A DNA stretch of 49,010 nucleotides from Chara braunii (lineage: Eukaryota; Streptophyta; Charophyceae; Charales; Characeae): NCBI GenBank assembly GCA_003427395.1, contig BFEA01000302.1:1497222-1546231 (forward strand), given 5' to 3'. The notes under the pieces were generated by a model. It had not been told where the DNA came from, did not search any database, and saw only the letters and a program-made list of their open reading frames with translations. Positions 22,530-33,925 of the stretch are shown here, piece by piece (position 1 is the stretch's first letter; each line of letters begins with the position of its first letter). A program made the position numbers and the translations under genes.

Positions 22530-24386
22530 ATATGTACATATATCTCTCTCTCATTCGTGTCTAGTTATGCATCTACCTTTACAGTCAATACGCACACCCC
22601 CATGGACAAACTGGAAAAAGAGACCCTCGCACGACCACATGCGTCAAGCGCAGAGCTAGACCGCCGAGCTCCCCAACCCGAATATGGCGAAGAGGCGCTA
22701 CTTTTAAAGAAGACGAGAAACATCGACATGTCACGGGGAAGACACGTCGAGGATAAGGCCGGCGGTTCGTCGGCGACAGGTCCAGCACAGGTCACGAGCG
22801 AGGGAGAGAGTGAACAAAGGGGGAGGAGAAGAGGGAGGTCACTCTCCTCGTGTCCCCTAATTGGAGGAACAAGCCGCTGATATGGTCACAAGCTGATGGC
22901 GCTGAGCTGGACCAAAATGCCAAAATAGAAGCCGCAGTAACGCGACGCAAAAAATCACAACAAGGCGGCACGCGTCCGCATCCCTGTGACTTGTAGGTGA
23001 CAACAACAAAATCTTCTTCTTCAAACAACAGGATAAAAATCCAAAGCCGTCATTGCCTTGATCGGATGGTTGTCGGGGTACCGATGGCTTGCCCAGGCTG
23101 TGCTTGCGCCCCGCTCGCTTGGTTGCGTTCGCTAGTTGTGTTCCCCTCGGCTGTGTGTTCAGTTGGGCTCGGCTGGACTGCCCTGGGCTGGGCTGGGCTG
23201 GGCTGGGCTGGAATGACATTGGATTGTCTACACTGCACGAGACACTGAGTCGGCTCGGCGCTGCCTGACCTCAGCTCAGGTCGGTCTCCTTCCCGCTATC
23301 TGGCGGCCGCGTCTTTCCAGCTGGCTCCCACCTCGGGAACTCCGGGACATCTTTCTGGCTGTCACGATTTATAGCTGTCACCTTCTGTTAAAATGAAAAT
23401 CTGTGCCTGCTCTCAACGGAGTGGGGACACAGGAACACATCCACACGAAGGACCTCGAGAATAGCTAACAGCTACCGGTAGGCGTTTGCCTTGAGATTCT
23501 TGCTTCCTCGAAGTAAGTACGCGTTCGCGTCGGCCTCCGTTTCTTCTTCCTTCTTCCTTCGACGCAAGGACGCGAGAACGGGAGGGAAATGCAAGAGTCA
23601 TTCACCATGACCGCAACCAGGCCTGCCTCCAATACACCCCGCGTGGCAGTGCGACATATCTCACCCCGGCCGAATATCACCTCCCGTTGGGCCTGCAAGA
23701 ACATCGAAACGTCCTTCGGAACTATACGGACAACAGTAGCATGCCCCTCAGCCACCATGACACGCACAAGTCGGGAAATGGTTCAATTTTGGGTCGGATG
23801 GCCTCGAGGGAAAACGTGCTGCGATTTGTGGCATGGACGGAAAGTTAGGCGCCGTCTGCTGGAGAGTTAATTTTCGGCCGGGTGGACTCAGGGCCAGCAT
23901 GGTAGACATGTAACTGTAGATAAGTATGGCCGTAGAGGCCGAATCGACTAAACACAGTTCTCGTTCCACCTAACCTAGAAACCGCCCTTGAGAAAACGAG
24001 CGGGAAAGGTGGACTGGCGGATCGGACGAGGGAAGGCCTGGGGCCTCGTTCCGCTACACTGCACTTGACTTAAAACCCACGTGCGGCGCCGTCCCACTAC
24101 ACCACTGGACTAAAAACTCAAGTGCGGCGCTGTTGTACTACGCACTCAGTTTTTTTTTTGGTTTTTTTTTATAGGTCCAGGGTGTTCGCAGCCGTCAGGG
24201 TTGCGTTTATTTATACCCCCAGTACACCACATATCGGCCCGCGGGTGGCAGCACGAAACCCGCACCACTTCGGAGGCCGCCGATCTTTTTTTTTCAAAGG
24301 CAGGCCTGGGCGCGCGGCGCCTCCGAGTTTTGTTTCGTTTTTTTTCCTTTTTGTTTTCAAAAGCACATCATCTGGTTTATTCAAAT
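22530..24386. other. Stretch without a recognisable gene upstream of LINE B
   Basis: Short ORFs on both strands (for example 22518-22880 plus and 23465-23767 minus) show no domain I can name. A GGGCT array at 23185-23211 could form a G-quadruplex. Two diverged about 43-bp copies with GTGCGGCGC lie near 24055-24140. Long T runs are near 24150-24170. Confidence 0.4.
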
Positions 24387-24394
24387 GCAATTAT
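24387..24394. repeat. Left target-site duplication of LINE B (GCAATTAT)
   Basis: The same 8-mer follows the LINE B poly(A) tail at 31479-31486. Matching 8-mers at exactly the two ends of an element of the right length support a single retrotransposition event. Confidence 0.7.
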
Positions 24395-24740
24395 GGGGGC
24401 GGTCGGCGCCTTAGCACTCCAAGTTAGCGCTATCGACCGGAGGTCTGCTAGCGGTAGGGTTAGAACCCGCGGCCACGATCGGTCCAGGCACTCGCGGTAC
24501 GGCACCAACACGATGCCATCGTGTGAGCTGAGTCGTCTCGCTCAGCAATATCCGAGCAACTGACCCACGGGGAAGGGAGACTAGACGAAGTGCTGCCTGG
24601 CCTATCTGAGTGTTCTTTTACGTAGCTACGCGTGAGTTAAGTCCATGTGTTGGTATAGTTGACGAGAAGAAGTCATACTGGTGCGCCGAATAGGCGCCGG
24701 CCGCTGAGACGTTTACGAGGGGAAGGAGAGAAAGGCTAGG

Positions 24741-26893
24741 ATGGCAGAGCAAGGTGAAAGGGTGATCTCCCAGGAACCACAGGAACAGAGAGAGGAGAGG
24801 GGTCCGCCGGGTATAGAGGTTCAGCTGTCAGATGAAGACCGGATTCAGTTACTTATTGCCAAGTGTTATGAGGACGGAGTTTTTCCGGAGCGGCTAAGGC
24901 ATGGAGAATTCGTGATCAAGAACGGGATCAGAGTCTTCAAGGTCAACGCGCAGATAGACCATCTGAGCGTACGGTAACGGTAATTTTCCAAGGAGCTGCT
25001 CGCGACCTACCGCTGAAAGTACGGGAAGACTTAGTTTGTGCCTATGAAAACGGATGGTTCCGCAGAAGAACTCGCTAGAGGCTTTAAGCGAGGGAGAGTA
25101 CATGGCGAGGGGCCGAACGTAATGTCTTATGTGGCCAAATCCAGAGAGGTTGCACAGTGGTTAATAGCGAAGGGAGAAGACGCAATTGTCATCCGGGGAA
25201 TTTAATATAAACTCTTATTCAAACCCTGGATGACGAGAGCGGAACTAGACAAACGGAGACGGAATGAGGAAACAACTAAATTTTGGGGCTCGGTGCTTCG
25301 TGTGCCGCTGAGACCTATGTTCCACATCCCGGACTTTTTCTGCAGCACCCTCCTGAACCAGATGCCTCACGTCCAAAACTGATGAATATGAAGTTCGAAC
25401 TCGCAAGAGAAGCAGAAGAGCGGTTTGAACCGACCATTTCAATGCAATTAGATGACAGCGAAATGTACAACGTTGAATTTGTGTGCAAAAACACTCCGTG
25501 GTGTACACGATGCCGTTGGTGGTACCACACTGAGTCGGATGGTTGTCCTAGAGCTGACAAAGGAGAGGTCGAAGCAACGAATGGGAGGCAAAGAGGAGAC
25601 CGCATTCGACAGTGGGGCTTCAACCACGGAGAGGTTGTGTATGAAAGGGGTATAAGAGATGCAGCCAGGGATATGCCGAGTAACCAAGAAGGAACCAGGA
25701 AGCCAAACCTGGAGGAAGTAGGTAGAGAGCAGAATAGTCAGGGGCCAGGGAGATCTTCACAACCTGAAGGGCGACAAAACTCAGGAGGGATAGGGGAAGG
25801 ACATGCAAGTGCGGTGGGAGGAGGAGGAACGTCGGGTCTAAGCGGAGGATATGCAACAGGGACATGCAGAGGCGTCACACCAATAGTAGGGATGGGCACA
25901 ATGGCTCCTTAGACTCCTACGGGTATGGTTGGAGATCCGTATCTCAATCAAGCCCTTCAATACCAAATGTGGGAACAGTCGATGATGAGGGGCATGCCAC
26001 CTAACCAGTGGATGGGAGCAGGCTAAACGGGTATGCAGGGGATGAATCAACCATATCAGCGATACATCGGAGGCGGAGGGGGCACAGGGTACTCCTCCAG
26101 GCAGGATATGGCCGCAGGAGGGCATTTAGGAGAGATGGTGGAAAAAGAGGTGGCAATTGACCGGCAAGCTCCAACCAGGGAAGGAGCTACACCTACAGGT
26201 TCGTCCCAACATTCGAGTACGGGAATGAGAAGGGAAGAGACAAGAGAGGAAGTGAGGACATTCGTGAGTCCGAAAGGGGTCGAGACATGGACGGGAGATG
26301 ACCAACAATACGAGGAGAAATTTTTGTTACTCTTGTTGTGTACGATGCTGGGACAGGAAACCTTCATACTCAGACTGATTCACAGGGATGGGCAAACGAT
26401 CCTACCAGCATCGCCCTTTTGCGGTACTCCGAGTCCGGACATGATTGAAGCCCGAGTCCGGCAACTGTATGTTGACAGATTCTGCTTTCGTCTGGTTCAG
26501 ACAGAGATGATGCCAAAGATTACTCTCGACACACCGTCAGGCAAACGTATTAAATTTTATGTACCCCTGGTGGATGCCAGGATTCCAAACCCTCACTGGG
26601 CAGAACTCCCAGCGGTCAGATTAACTTGTATTCCACTACGAGTCCTCTTGAATAACTCGGCGTCTGAGCTTTTGAATGTGATAGTGGAACCGGGAGTAGC
26701 TGCAGACTTCCTGCTGGGACTAAACGACAAAATGTCGTTGGACAAGAATTTGGAGTTGGGCTATATTCAAGAGGTGCTCCTGGAAAAATGGCAGTTCACG
26801 TCGCCACCACTAGCAAGCAATGAGCACAGACCTGGCAACAATGAGCGGATTCATGACAACAACGCTCCAGGCACATCTAATGGTCAGCCTTAA
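24741..26893 (+). pseudogene. LINE B ORF1 (zinc-knuckle RNA-binding protein), broken
   Basis: The N-terminal segment (LSDEDRIQLLIAKCYEDGVF, near 24825-24885) parallels LINE C ORF1. A frameshift near 24970-25280 follows. In the next frame WCTRCRWWYHTESDGC (about 25500-25545) is a CX2CX4HX5C knuckle. A Gly-rich linker holds two in-frame stops (TAG at 25910-25912 and TAA at about 26024). The same frame runs on to 26893 with a second conserved region (FCFRLVQTEMMPKITL, then YVPLVDARIP) shared with LINE C. LINE ORF1 proteins bind element RNA and act as chaperones. The start at 24741 is the first ATG before the conserved segment. Confidence 0.78.
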
Positions 26894-29800
26894 GGTGGCA
26901 ACGTGTAACGTGCAGGGATTGGGAGACACAGGCGGAAGCCGAAAGGGAAGGAGGCTGAAATCTTGGATACGCGAGAAGTCTGTGGATGTGATGCTCCTAC
27001 AGGAAACAAAGCTACCAGAGTCTAAGTTGGCGCAACTAAGGAACAGGTGGGATGAACCCCAACTGTGGTTCCCAACCAGGGATTCGAGAGGCGGTACGAC
27101 GAACCTAGTGCACAAAGAACTGGAGGCAGAACTGATAGACTATGACACAGATTTGTGGGGAAAGTGGTTGTGGATTAAACTGAAAAGTGAAGGGGTGATA
27201 TTCGTAGTTGCAACAGTGTACGCCCCCAACGAGCCAAAGGAGAGGTTGGAGTTCGTGCGAGCCCTCCTATACTGTCTGCCTAAAGAAGAACGTATGGTCA
27301 TTGGAGGGGATTGAAATCTCGTATGTTGCCAAGGGTTGGACTCAGAGGCAGATGACGGGATGAAAAGAGATAGGAAAACCTTCCTTGAATTGAAGGAAGT
27401 TTAGGGCCTGCAAGACGTCTTCCAGGTTTTGCAACCATCCACTCCAGGCTTCACCTGGTTTGCCAGCACGACAAAAGCAGCAGGAGCTAAATGGCGGCTC
27501 AACTTTTTTTTGACATCAGGCGTCTTCTCCGAAGGGACTATAAGGGTGGCCGAAAAGAACGCCTCCCTATCGGATCACAAACCAATGATTCTTGAGATGC
27601 ATCTATCAACCAACAACAGGAGAGGGTCGGGTTATTTCAAACTGAACACACTGAACTTAGAAGACGATGGATGGCGGGAGTGGGTGGAAAGATTGGCAGA
27701 CTGCGAAAGAATACTTTGACCAGTACTATGATTGGTGGGATGCGGGTCCGAGTATTATCTCATCAAGGTTCAGTGTGTACTCAAGAATAGCGGCGTATGG
27801 CAGAAACAGGAAGGAAGCTGTGTGCAAACGAAGAGTGAAGGAAGCAGAGATTCGAATGGGTGAGCACCCGATCTCAAACTAGGTGTGGACGAAAGAGAGA
27901 GCCAAAAGACTTAACGAATGGGAGGAGCTGCAGGTAGAGAAACACGTAAGGTGGCAAGAAATTATGAAAGAGAAGGGGGTGGTCAGTAATGACAGAATGA
28001 CGAGGGACAACTTCAAGAGGCTTTTACCAAGACAACAGATGACCCAGATGAGGGAACTGCAACATCCTCACCTTCTCGGGAAGCCTCCAACTACCACAAA
28101 TGAAGAGATGTGTGAATATGCGGCAGATTACTTCAAGGATATTTTAACGACACGCAAGCTGGACTGGTCATGGGAAACGGACCTGACGGAAGGCAACACC
28201 TTTTGGGGGCACGATGCGAGTGGGGCTCACGTTGGGGAAAAGGCTGAATTTGGACAAACCTATTCCGGAGGAGGAGTTAAGACAGACGCTGAAAGAGAAG
28301 GCACCGGGCAATGATGGGTTCCCAATAGAATTCTTCCAAACTTGCTGGGAGCATTTGGAACCAGACGTGGTCAGGCTGTACAACGATATTATCACTGGGG
28401 GGAGATTAGGGGAGTCAATGACGAACGAAGTAATCTCACTGTTATACAAGAAGGGAGATTGGAGCGATGTACGTAACTGGCGACCGATCTCTCTCTTAAA
28501 CGTCATCTATAAGATTTTGGCCAAGACCCTGGCCCGCAGACTAGGTAAAGCGCTCCCCAAGCTGGTGGGCAAGGATTAGGGAGCCTTTGTACAGGGTCAG
28601 TCTATATTCAAAAATATCTTGACGGGGGTGGAATCTCTGGAAATCATTGGGAATGAAAACGCAGATGTTGCAGCCCCGCTCATAGACCTGGAAAAGGCCT
28701 ATGACAGGGTCAACTAGACCTTTGTAATGACGACCCTGCGCGTGATGGGTTTCGGCGACTCCTTCTGCAGTTGGACCAAAGCCTTCTACGCCTTTTCCAC
28801 TGCGGTAGTCCAAATCAATGGAGTGACCTCCGAGCAGTTCCAGTTATCGCTCTCTCTTCGCCAAGGCTGCCCCTTGGCGTCGTTGCTATTCGTGTTCCAG
28901 TTGGAGATGCTACTATCTGCAATTCGGAAGCATCCAAGAATTCAGGGGTTGTGCCTATTAGAAGGAGGGGAATGCAGGGTCAAAGCCCTGACTGATGATC
29001 TGTACGCGCTTTCAGTTAACATAACGGACTCTCTGGAGGCCCTAAAGGGTTCTTTACACCAATATGCAGAACTGTCAGAAACTGCTATTAACTGGCAAAA
29101 ACCGACATTCTTCCTGCCGACAGACTATCAGTTACAAGTCTAGTGGGGCATGCAGAGGCTCGAAGAGGGGGAGGCGCAGAGGTATTTGGGCGTTCTGGTA
29201 GCGCTGGGGGATGCTACATCCTCTCAGGAGTTAATACTACAAGAAAAAGTGAATGTCCGTATCAGGAGTTGGGGAAAAGCACCGCAACTAGCTCTGATAG
29301 TAAGGGCTCTAGTGATTACGGTATCAACTCTCTCTTCTTTGGTATGTGCTCAGAATGGTAAAACTCTCAAACTCGACAATCAAGAACATCCGAGCGGCAA
29401 CCAGGCGCTTCTTGTGGAACCCCGGAGTGGAGGAGAATCAGGGTTATTTGGCAAAAGTGGCTTGGGAAACTGTGTGTGCAACAAGAGAAGATGGCAGGCT
29501 GGCCGTGACAATTTCGGGAACACAAAACTCAGTATTACTAGCTAGTTGGCTGACCAGGGTGGCAGAGATGGCAGATCCCCCCGATTGGTGTAGGCTAGCA
29601 GAGTATATTCTCGTGCAGGAATGGGGTCTGATTCGCCGCTCCGATGTCTGGGTGACATTCATGATGGAATCCTTCATCAACAAGAGGATTAAATCCTCAT
29701 TTTGGAGGAATGTATTCCTAGCTTGGAAGGAGGTCAAGCCGAACGTCAGAGAACCCCCAAGGTCCAAAGAGGAAGTCAAAGCTCAACCTTTTTTTGAAAA

Positions 29801-31004
29801 CTACCTTCTGGTTGACAATAATGGCGCCCCTTTCTCTGCAGCAACAAGGCCAGAAGCATTTGGCAAAAAATGGGTGCAGAGAGCAGTGTCCACCATTGGA
29901 GATCCGTGGAACGACTTGACAAACCAGTGGCATACCCTAAAGTTTTTGAAGTCGAAGTTGGGCAGACTACTGCAAGCAATTCCTATAGCCTAGATAAGTC
30001 TATTGGACCAGAAGGCGTGACCCCCCGTGGAACTTGGTTCCGAGGTACAGAGGAGGGAGAATTAGGAAGATTCTACCAGTTGCAGGAGTGGGAAGACGAC
30101 GGAAGTGAGAACTGTTATATGAAAGAGTTTAGCAGGAGCGACCAGCAAGATTTGGTGTTGGCGTTAACCCAAACTGTGGTTTGCAGAGGGCTGGGAGCTC
30201 TTCAATAAGTCAGAGTTTGACGAGGTCAGGCTGCAGGCAAACTATAGTTTCCTTTAAGCTAGTAGCAGAAGGTACAGCCATATCCTCACTCAGAATTGAT
30301 CCCAACATGTGGGGACGGGAAGTGAGGAGTGAGGTGGTGAAAGACCTGTGCAACTAAAAAAGTGATCGAAGCGAAGTATGCTTATGGGAAAGTTAATCCC
30401 CAGATGGGAGAAAGCGCAACCGTTCTTGCCAACGCCAACAGAGGAACAACTGGTCCGCATGTGGAAACAACTAGCGAATACGCCTTCTTAGAAAATTGTC
30501 TCGCTCGTATGGCTCCAATCTCACCTCGCAGTCCCCATGGCAAAATGGCTTTAGATTAGAGGTATGTCCGTGGGATTGGAATGTGACAGGTGTTCATGGT
30601 CGTTAGAGACAATGACTCATATGTGGTGGGATTGTCCCAGATCAAGGAAGTGGTGGTTATGGTGGTTTGCACATGGGGAAAAAATGTTAAGGAAGAAAGT
30701 AGATCAGAAAATGGCATGGGTACTTCAAAGGTTCACAAAACGAGGGGAAGCAGGTAGCAAGGGATGGGCTTATATAGCCCAGTCGACCCGGGCAATCTTG
30801 ATGTGGGTCATCTGGTTGGACAGAAACGGGAGAAGGTTCCAGTCCCAAGAATGGTCAGAAGCACAGGCGGAAAGGGTGTTTCGGAACCTGTTGAAGTTGA
30901 AAATTCGGGCGGGCTGGAGGAGGAAGGTTCTACAAGGGAATAAACTGAATGGGCTGCGGTGGTTTGGGAAACATGGGCAGCCCCTAGAGCCCTCGCAGAA
31001 GTGA
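26880..31004 (+). pseudogene. LINE B ORF2 (APE endonuclease, RT, C-terminal zinc motif), broken
   Basis: ATG 26880 lies within the last codons of ORF1. Endonuclease motifs: KVATCNVQGL, MLLQETKLP, VATVYAPNEP, GGD then TGA stop (27312-27314) then N, and LSDHKPM near 27570. RT: SLLYKKGDW, NWRPISLLN, GAFVQGQSIF, LIDLEKAYDRVN, LSLRQGCPLASLLFV and motif C as LTDD (28988-28999). The C-terminal CX2CX8HX4C (CDRCSWSLETMTHMWWDC) lies near 30582-30635. In-frame stops include 28577-28579 and the codon after DRVN, and the frame shifts near 27690, 28210 and 29340. A functional protein is not possible as it stands. Confidence 0.88.
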
Positions 31005-31371
31005 GAGGGGGCAAACTGGTCACCTTGCCGTGGCTGGATTAGTAGGATAGCTACGCAGAGTCAGGAGCAACCTGGGTGCTTGGTTGCTGTTCACATTGCG
31101 TCGGTCGCTGTAGACACTGAAATACAATAGAGCATCAATCAGGGAGGAACTGGGTTCCCTCAACCGACGTTGGCTGAGTACAGGTTGGGTTAGACCTGGT
31201 AGGTAGGGAGTAGAGTAGGAGAGGGCAGACTAGAGAGGGTTGGCAAGATTGTTAGGAGTAAGAAGTACCAACAGTTGATCTTTGGCAATGTGCCTAAAGT
31301 GGAAAAGTTGTTATAGAGGAAGTCCGATTATGAAAGAATTGCAGGCTAGTTGCTCACATAAGCTAAACCGG

Positions 31372-31410
31372 CTGATGCTGCCGGGATAAGTCCGGGTGGA
31401 ATTGTGAGGG
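31372..31410 (+). other. LINE B 3'-terminal stem-loop and conserved tail
   Basis: CCGG (31381-31384), a 7-nt loop GATAAGT, CCGG (31392-31395), then GAATTGTGAGG (31400-31410). LINE F has the same layout with TCGG/CCGA and loop GATAACT (43104-43118), a compensating base-pair change. Plant LINE reverse transcriptases are known to recognise 3'-end stem-loops, so this is the likely RNA recognition site. Confidence 0.7.
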
Positions 31411-31478
31411 GCCCGGCCTCGACTCATAGTTTTTTTTAATATAATTCATTGTCGTTGTTGATTAAAAAAAAAAAAAAA

Positions 31479-31486
31479 GCAATTAT
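31479..31486. repeat. Right target-site duplication of LINE B (GCAATTAT)
   Basis: It directly follows the poly(A) tail and pairs with 24387-24394. Confidence 0.7.
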
Positions 31487-31801
31487 AGGCTGCCGGACTG
31501 GTGATTGGTGGCGGTCCGAGGCTTTTCAACCGGCGCGATAGCACTCGGGCCAAACGTCGTCTGCTCTTCGACAGGCCTGACCGGCGATGGACGGTTCCCA
31601 CGTGGAACCGTCGGCGTAGGTGGTAGCTCCATGTTTCGTGTTGATGAAGCCCATCGGCAAGCGCCTTTGGGGATGCTACTAGCGGTTAGAGTACGCCGCC
31701 ATCACCCCGCCTGCCAAATTGTATTCAGAGTTGTGGAAGATACGGTGGAGTTTTGTCCTTCGTAGTAGAAGGTGTTGTTAAGCTAGTACAAAGAAGCCAA
31801 G

Positions 31802-33663
31802 ATGGAACCCGAACTAGGGGCGCAAGATGAACGCGAAGGAAGAGCCCAAGTTCCGAGTGACCATCGCTTGGAGGAGAAAAGAGCAAGGGAGATGATAAGA
31901 GCATGCTATGAGGAGGGCATTCTACCAACAGACATCGATCCAGGGGAGATGGAAGTGACAGGGAGAGAAGTCAAATTTATCTTGAACTCAACTCTTGATG
32001 GGATCAAGATAAAGTGGTTGAAGGAGAGGTCGGTCGCCGTCATTTTTCGTGATGGTGCCTGTTTTCTTCCCAAGAAGGTCAAGGAAAACGTGGTAAGAGC
32101 TTATGAAGATGTGTGGATGCGGGACGAGACCTTCGGGCAAGAATTCAAGCGTTGGAGGATCAAGGTGGAAAGTCCAAACATGGTATCGTACGGCCCAAGG
32201 GCACAAGCCATCTCCGATTGGATGCTCAGGAAGAAAACAAACTTCATTGACCTTGGTGGTACAACTTACAGAACTGAATTCAAGTCATGGTTGACGCGAG
32301 CAGAGATGATTAGGGATTGGAGGCAATTGGTAGATCAGGACACCTTTTGGGTGGTGGTTGTAGGTGTGCCTCTAAAACGAAATGCCCTCTCTCCATGTTC
32401 ATATGGAAAAGACCATCGGGAAAGTGGTGAAGCAACATAAACCGGAAGCAGATGAATCGGACCCAAAGTTGGTGAACTTGAGATTTGATATCGAACCAGC
32501 GAGCAAAGCAAACATGAAGGATAAATTTTTTGTTCAAACCTGTCAAGGAGATGTGTCGGAAGTCAAACTTGCAAGCGCTGACTCGGCATGGTGTGAGAGG
32601 TGCCGTACTTTCTTTCATACGGAGCTCACTTGCAGAAGGACGGATCGTCGGAATCAAGGAGGGACTCGTTCGAGCCAACCACAATCATCGTCAACTCCAC
32701 AGGCGTGGAACCGCGAGCGGGGTATGGCGGCCCGCTATGTGAACCAGGACTCTCGGTGGTACAACCCCCTTTAGGGGTTCAACAAGCGACGACGGGTTCG
32801 AACCTTCTAGATGGTGCGACGCTTTGGATCATCCCAGCCTTCTCACCTGGTGGCAACCAAGTGCAGCCTCACATGGGAGCATGAATGACTCAAAGCCAGC
32901 TTAATCAAACGACTCCATCTCTTGACGCTATATGGGCGGCCTTCCTGCAAAGCCTGCCTCCACACTCATTCACATCAGCGCCATATGGGATGCCGATGTC
33001 GAATGTGCAACTAGGCATGAGCCCTTCTGCTGCAAATTTACACGCATTCATGCCGTGGAACCAAGGCATGATGGGCTTGCCACATGGCAACCCCCAGAGT
33101 GGACTTCCTCAGAACATGATGACATCGATCGGACATCCTCATGAGAAACAGCAAGCAAGCCCGACTTTTTTTGGGACTTTGAGTCCAGGCCAAAGCCAGT
33201 TCCGTCAATGGGCGAATCCCCAGGGAAGCAACGAAGGTTAAGTGACGCATGTATTGATATTCGAGTAGATGAATTGCATGGGCAAGCCTCAGGCAACTCT
33301 GATGGCTCACAACCACAGTCTCCTACTATAGGTAAGCGCAAATCGTCACGACCTTGGATAGATGCCTTATCGAAAGGCCGATCAGCGGTTGAATCAACGT
33401 TGTAGCTACTGATGCTTACTGTCACTCGAAGTTCGTATTGGGTAGTAGTGTGGATAGGCTTGGATGACTCTCTTCTGTTTCTTAATGCCCCCTGCCCAAA
33501 GTTTTCGATGCCACAAGCAACGGAAACCCTGGCCATGTCAATATTCCATAACAAAATTTCCTTCAGACTTATTGAAGTTTCCATGCCCTGCTTTCTTATT
33601 GATCTTGAGGGGGAAAAAACTTGCATCTATACCCTGTTGTTTGATGCACGCATTAACCCAACT
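31802..33663 (+). pseudogene. LINE C ORF1 (zinc-knuckle RNA-binding protein), broken
   Basis: 31802-32440 is open from MEPELGAQDEREGRAQ and carries MIRACYEEGILP, matching LINE B ORF1. TFWVVVVGVPL (about 32342-32374) resembles the DUF4283-like segment of plant retroelement proteins. A frameshift near 32375-32440 leads to WCERCRTFFHTELTC, a perfect CX2CX4HX4C knuckle (about 32588-32633). After a low-complexity linker in shifting frames, FRLIEVSMPCFLIDL and LLFDARINP (33560-33660) form the second conserved ORF1 region shared with LINE B. Confidence 0.72.
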
Positions 33664-33925
33664 CATCTGTAACAGTTGGAAAGAGAAGTCCTCATATTAA
33701 TCCCGCTAACCTGGTTGTTGGAAGGCGGGAAGCCTGATCTGAGATGAGTCAATCTGACACTCTCTGTAACCGCAGAATGTTTGAGCGATTTGAATGTTAA
33801 ATTAGGAAAGGAAAGAAAACTTGATTCTCCCTTCCTGAAACAAGCGTTGACAGAAGCATGGCCGATGTCAACCTCGGCAGCGGAGGCAACCTCCCAGATC
33901 CAACAACCTGGTGCAACTGCTCCGA

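Larger units (their letters stand above)
24395..31478 (+). mobile_element. LINE B: near full-length 7.1-kb APE-type LINE
   Basis: The order is a 5' region (24395-24740), ORF1 (24741-26893), ORF2 overlapping it by 14 bp (from 26880), a 3' UTR with CTGATGCT, a CCGG-loop-CCGG stem and GAATTGTGAGG (31372-31410), and a poly(A) run ending at 31478. An 8-bp target duplication (GCAATTAT) flanks it. The organisation is that of a complete plant L1-type element. Stops and a few frameshifts make it inactive, but decay is modest compared with LINEs A and D, so it is probably the youngest LINE here. It inserted immediately upstream of the LINE C 5' region. Confidence 0.88.

Noticed and set aside
23465-23990. 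Copia-like protease fragment (LVDSAST on the minus strand)
   Set aside because: One short motif-like string only; no integrase, RT or gag features nearby and the context is wrong.
24440-24540. tRNA-like unit on the minus strand (GGTTCTAACC)
   Set aside because: The possible A-box-like sequence is too far away (about 75 nt) and the B box is weak; it lies in the LINE B 5' region.
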